Assembly (NCBI GenBank): GCA_035525905.1
Contig: DATLDK010000107.1
Coordinates: 1-30,738, forward strand
Reading direction: 5' to 3'
Source of the DNA: Gaiellasilicea sp035525905
Lineage (GTDB): Bacteria > Actinomycetota > Thermoleophilia > Gaiellales > Gaiellaceae
DNA: 30,738 nucleotides
Both the position numbers and the translations under genes were made by a program. This document shows, one piece after another, positions 30,122-30,738 of this stretch. A model generated the notes under the pieces. The model was not told the DNA's origin. It searched no databases and saw only the letters and a program-made list of their open reading frames with translations. The number at the start of each line of letters is the position of its first letter. Within the stretch, counting starts at the first letter, position 1.

Positions 30122-30738
30122 CGAATCTTGTTCACTCCGGTGCGCGCGATCAGACCACCGATCTCCGGTAACGACTCCTGCGTCCCTGCGTCCTCCCACC
30201 AGCCGCTGACGCGATGACAGGCGAGCTGGCCGCGCTCGGCATAGTGGCGGTTGACGTCGGTGATCTCGAGCTCGCCGCGGGACGAAGGCCGCAGGCCGCG
30301 GATCACGTCGAAGACGTCAGGTGAGTAGCAGTACAGCCCTACCACTGCATCGCTCGACGGCGGGGCGTCGTAGCGCGTATCGACGACGCCGGCCTTCTCG
30401 ACGACGTCGGTGACGCGGCCACCCTCCCCGTAGACGACGACGCCGAACCGCTCGGGATCCGGTACGTCCTTCACGAAGACGGCGGCGCCGTCGTCGCCCT
30501 CCACGAAGGACCGGATCGCGTCCGCCTCGACGTACTCGAAGATGTTGTCGCCGAGGCAGACAACGAGGTCGTCGTCGCCGGCGAAGCTCTCGGCCATGCC
30601 GACGACCTGCGCGATGCCACCCGCCTCGACCTGCACCTTGTAGGTGAGATCGAGATCGAAGAGCGATGTGGGCTCGCCGCGTTGCCGCATCTGGCCGTTG
30701 CCGAGGAGATCGATCAACTGGCCTGCGTGGCCCTGCCC
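30118..30738 (-). CDS. rmlA: Glucose-1-phosphate thymidylyltransferase RmlA (5' end outside window)
   Basis: The frame is open to the window edge on the minus strand, so the N-terminal nucleotide-binding signature (GGxGTRL) is not visible. The visible 206 residues contain GGIAQVVGMAESFAGDDDLV, LGDNIFE, ERFGVVVYGEGGRVTDVVEK, VVGLYCYSPDVFDVIRGLRP, RGELEITDVNRHYAERG and GWWEDAGTQESL, all typical of RmlA-type sugar nucleotidyltransferases. It makes dTDP-glucose from dTTP and glucose-1-phosphate, step one of rhamnose synthesis. It is first of the visible rml genes, with rmlC overlapping its stop by 4 nt. A TTG at 30717 is only an apparent start. Confidence 0.9.
   Translation of the reverse strand, partial: GQGHAGQLIDLLGNGQMRQRGEPTSLFDLDLTYKVQVEAGGIAQVVGMAESFAGDDDLVVCLGDNIFEYVEADAIRSFVEGDDGAAVFVKDVPDPERFGVVVYGEGGRVTDVVEKAGVVDTRYDAPPSSDAVVGLYCYSPDVFDVIRGLRPSSRGELEITDVNRHYAERGQLACHRVSGWWEDAGTQESLPEIGGLIARTGVNKIR

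Overview
The window is a gene-dense stretch of a high-GC bacterial chromosome. GTG is the commonest start codon (about 18 of the 32 starts that can be placed), and many neighbours overlap by 4 nt (ATGA or GTGA). These traits, together with a DUF6458-type protein, a caa3 oxidase with a YS-type helix VI and a SpoIID-like/subtilase pair, suggest an aerobic Actinomycetota. A Thermoleophilia/Gaiellales-like lineage is my best guess, but this is inference and no 16S rRNA gene is present.

Layout. 1-2684 (+): the tail of an unknown protein, a YceH (DUF480) protein, a CbbX/SpoVK-type AAA ATPase and a LysE/RhtB exporter. 2681-7165 (-): an iron-sulfur cluster assembly operon read sufC, sufB, three tandem VOC-fold genes, sufD. 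7292-11521 (+): tatA, tatC, an amidohydrolase of the deaminase branch, a membrane-anchored TPR protein, a STAS anti-anti-sigma factor and a diheme cytochrome c. 11628-16217 (-): an aa3/caa3 oxidase operon (ctaC with fused cytochrome c, ctaD, a double universal-stress-like protein, ctaE, a small membrane protein). 16330-16551 (+): a DUF6458 membrane protein with a strong terminator. 16591-19437 (-): a large soluble PAS/GAF histidine kinase, with tRNA-Lys(CTT) upstream of it. 19769-22633 (+): wbpA/wbpB/wbpD-like genes for an acetamido-uronic acid nucleotide sugar. 22641-25852 (-): a secreted SpoIID/LytB-like protein and a secreted subtilase. 25954-27399 (+): a transmembrane Ser/Thr kinase with a TPR-like outer domain. 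27396-30738 (-): the dTDP-rhamnose genes rmlA (cut by the window edge), rmlC, rmlD, an SRPBCC gene and rmlB.

The parts make a coherent cell-surface and aerobic-respiration neighbourhood: Suf supplies Fe-S clusters, Tat exports folded cofactor proteins, the cytochromes and oxidase form the terminal respiratory chain, and the right third makes and remodels the envelope. No mobile element, CRISPR array, phage gene or rRNA was seen, and no gene-free stretch exceeds 300 bases. The least routine features are the three VOC paralogs inside the suf operon and the tandem Usp-like gene inside the oxidase operon. I found no clear new defence or mobile system.
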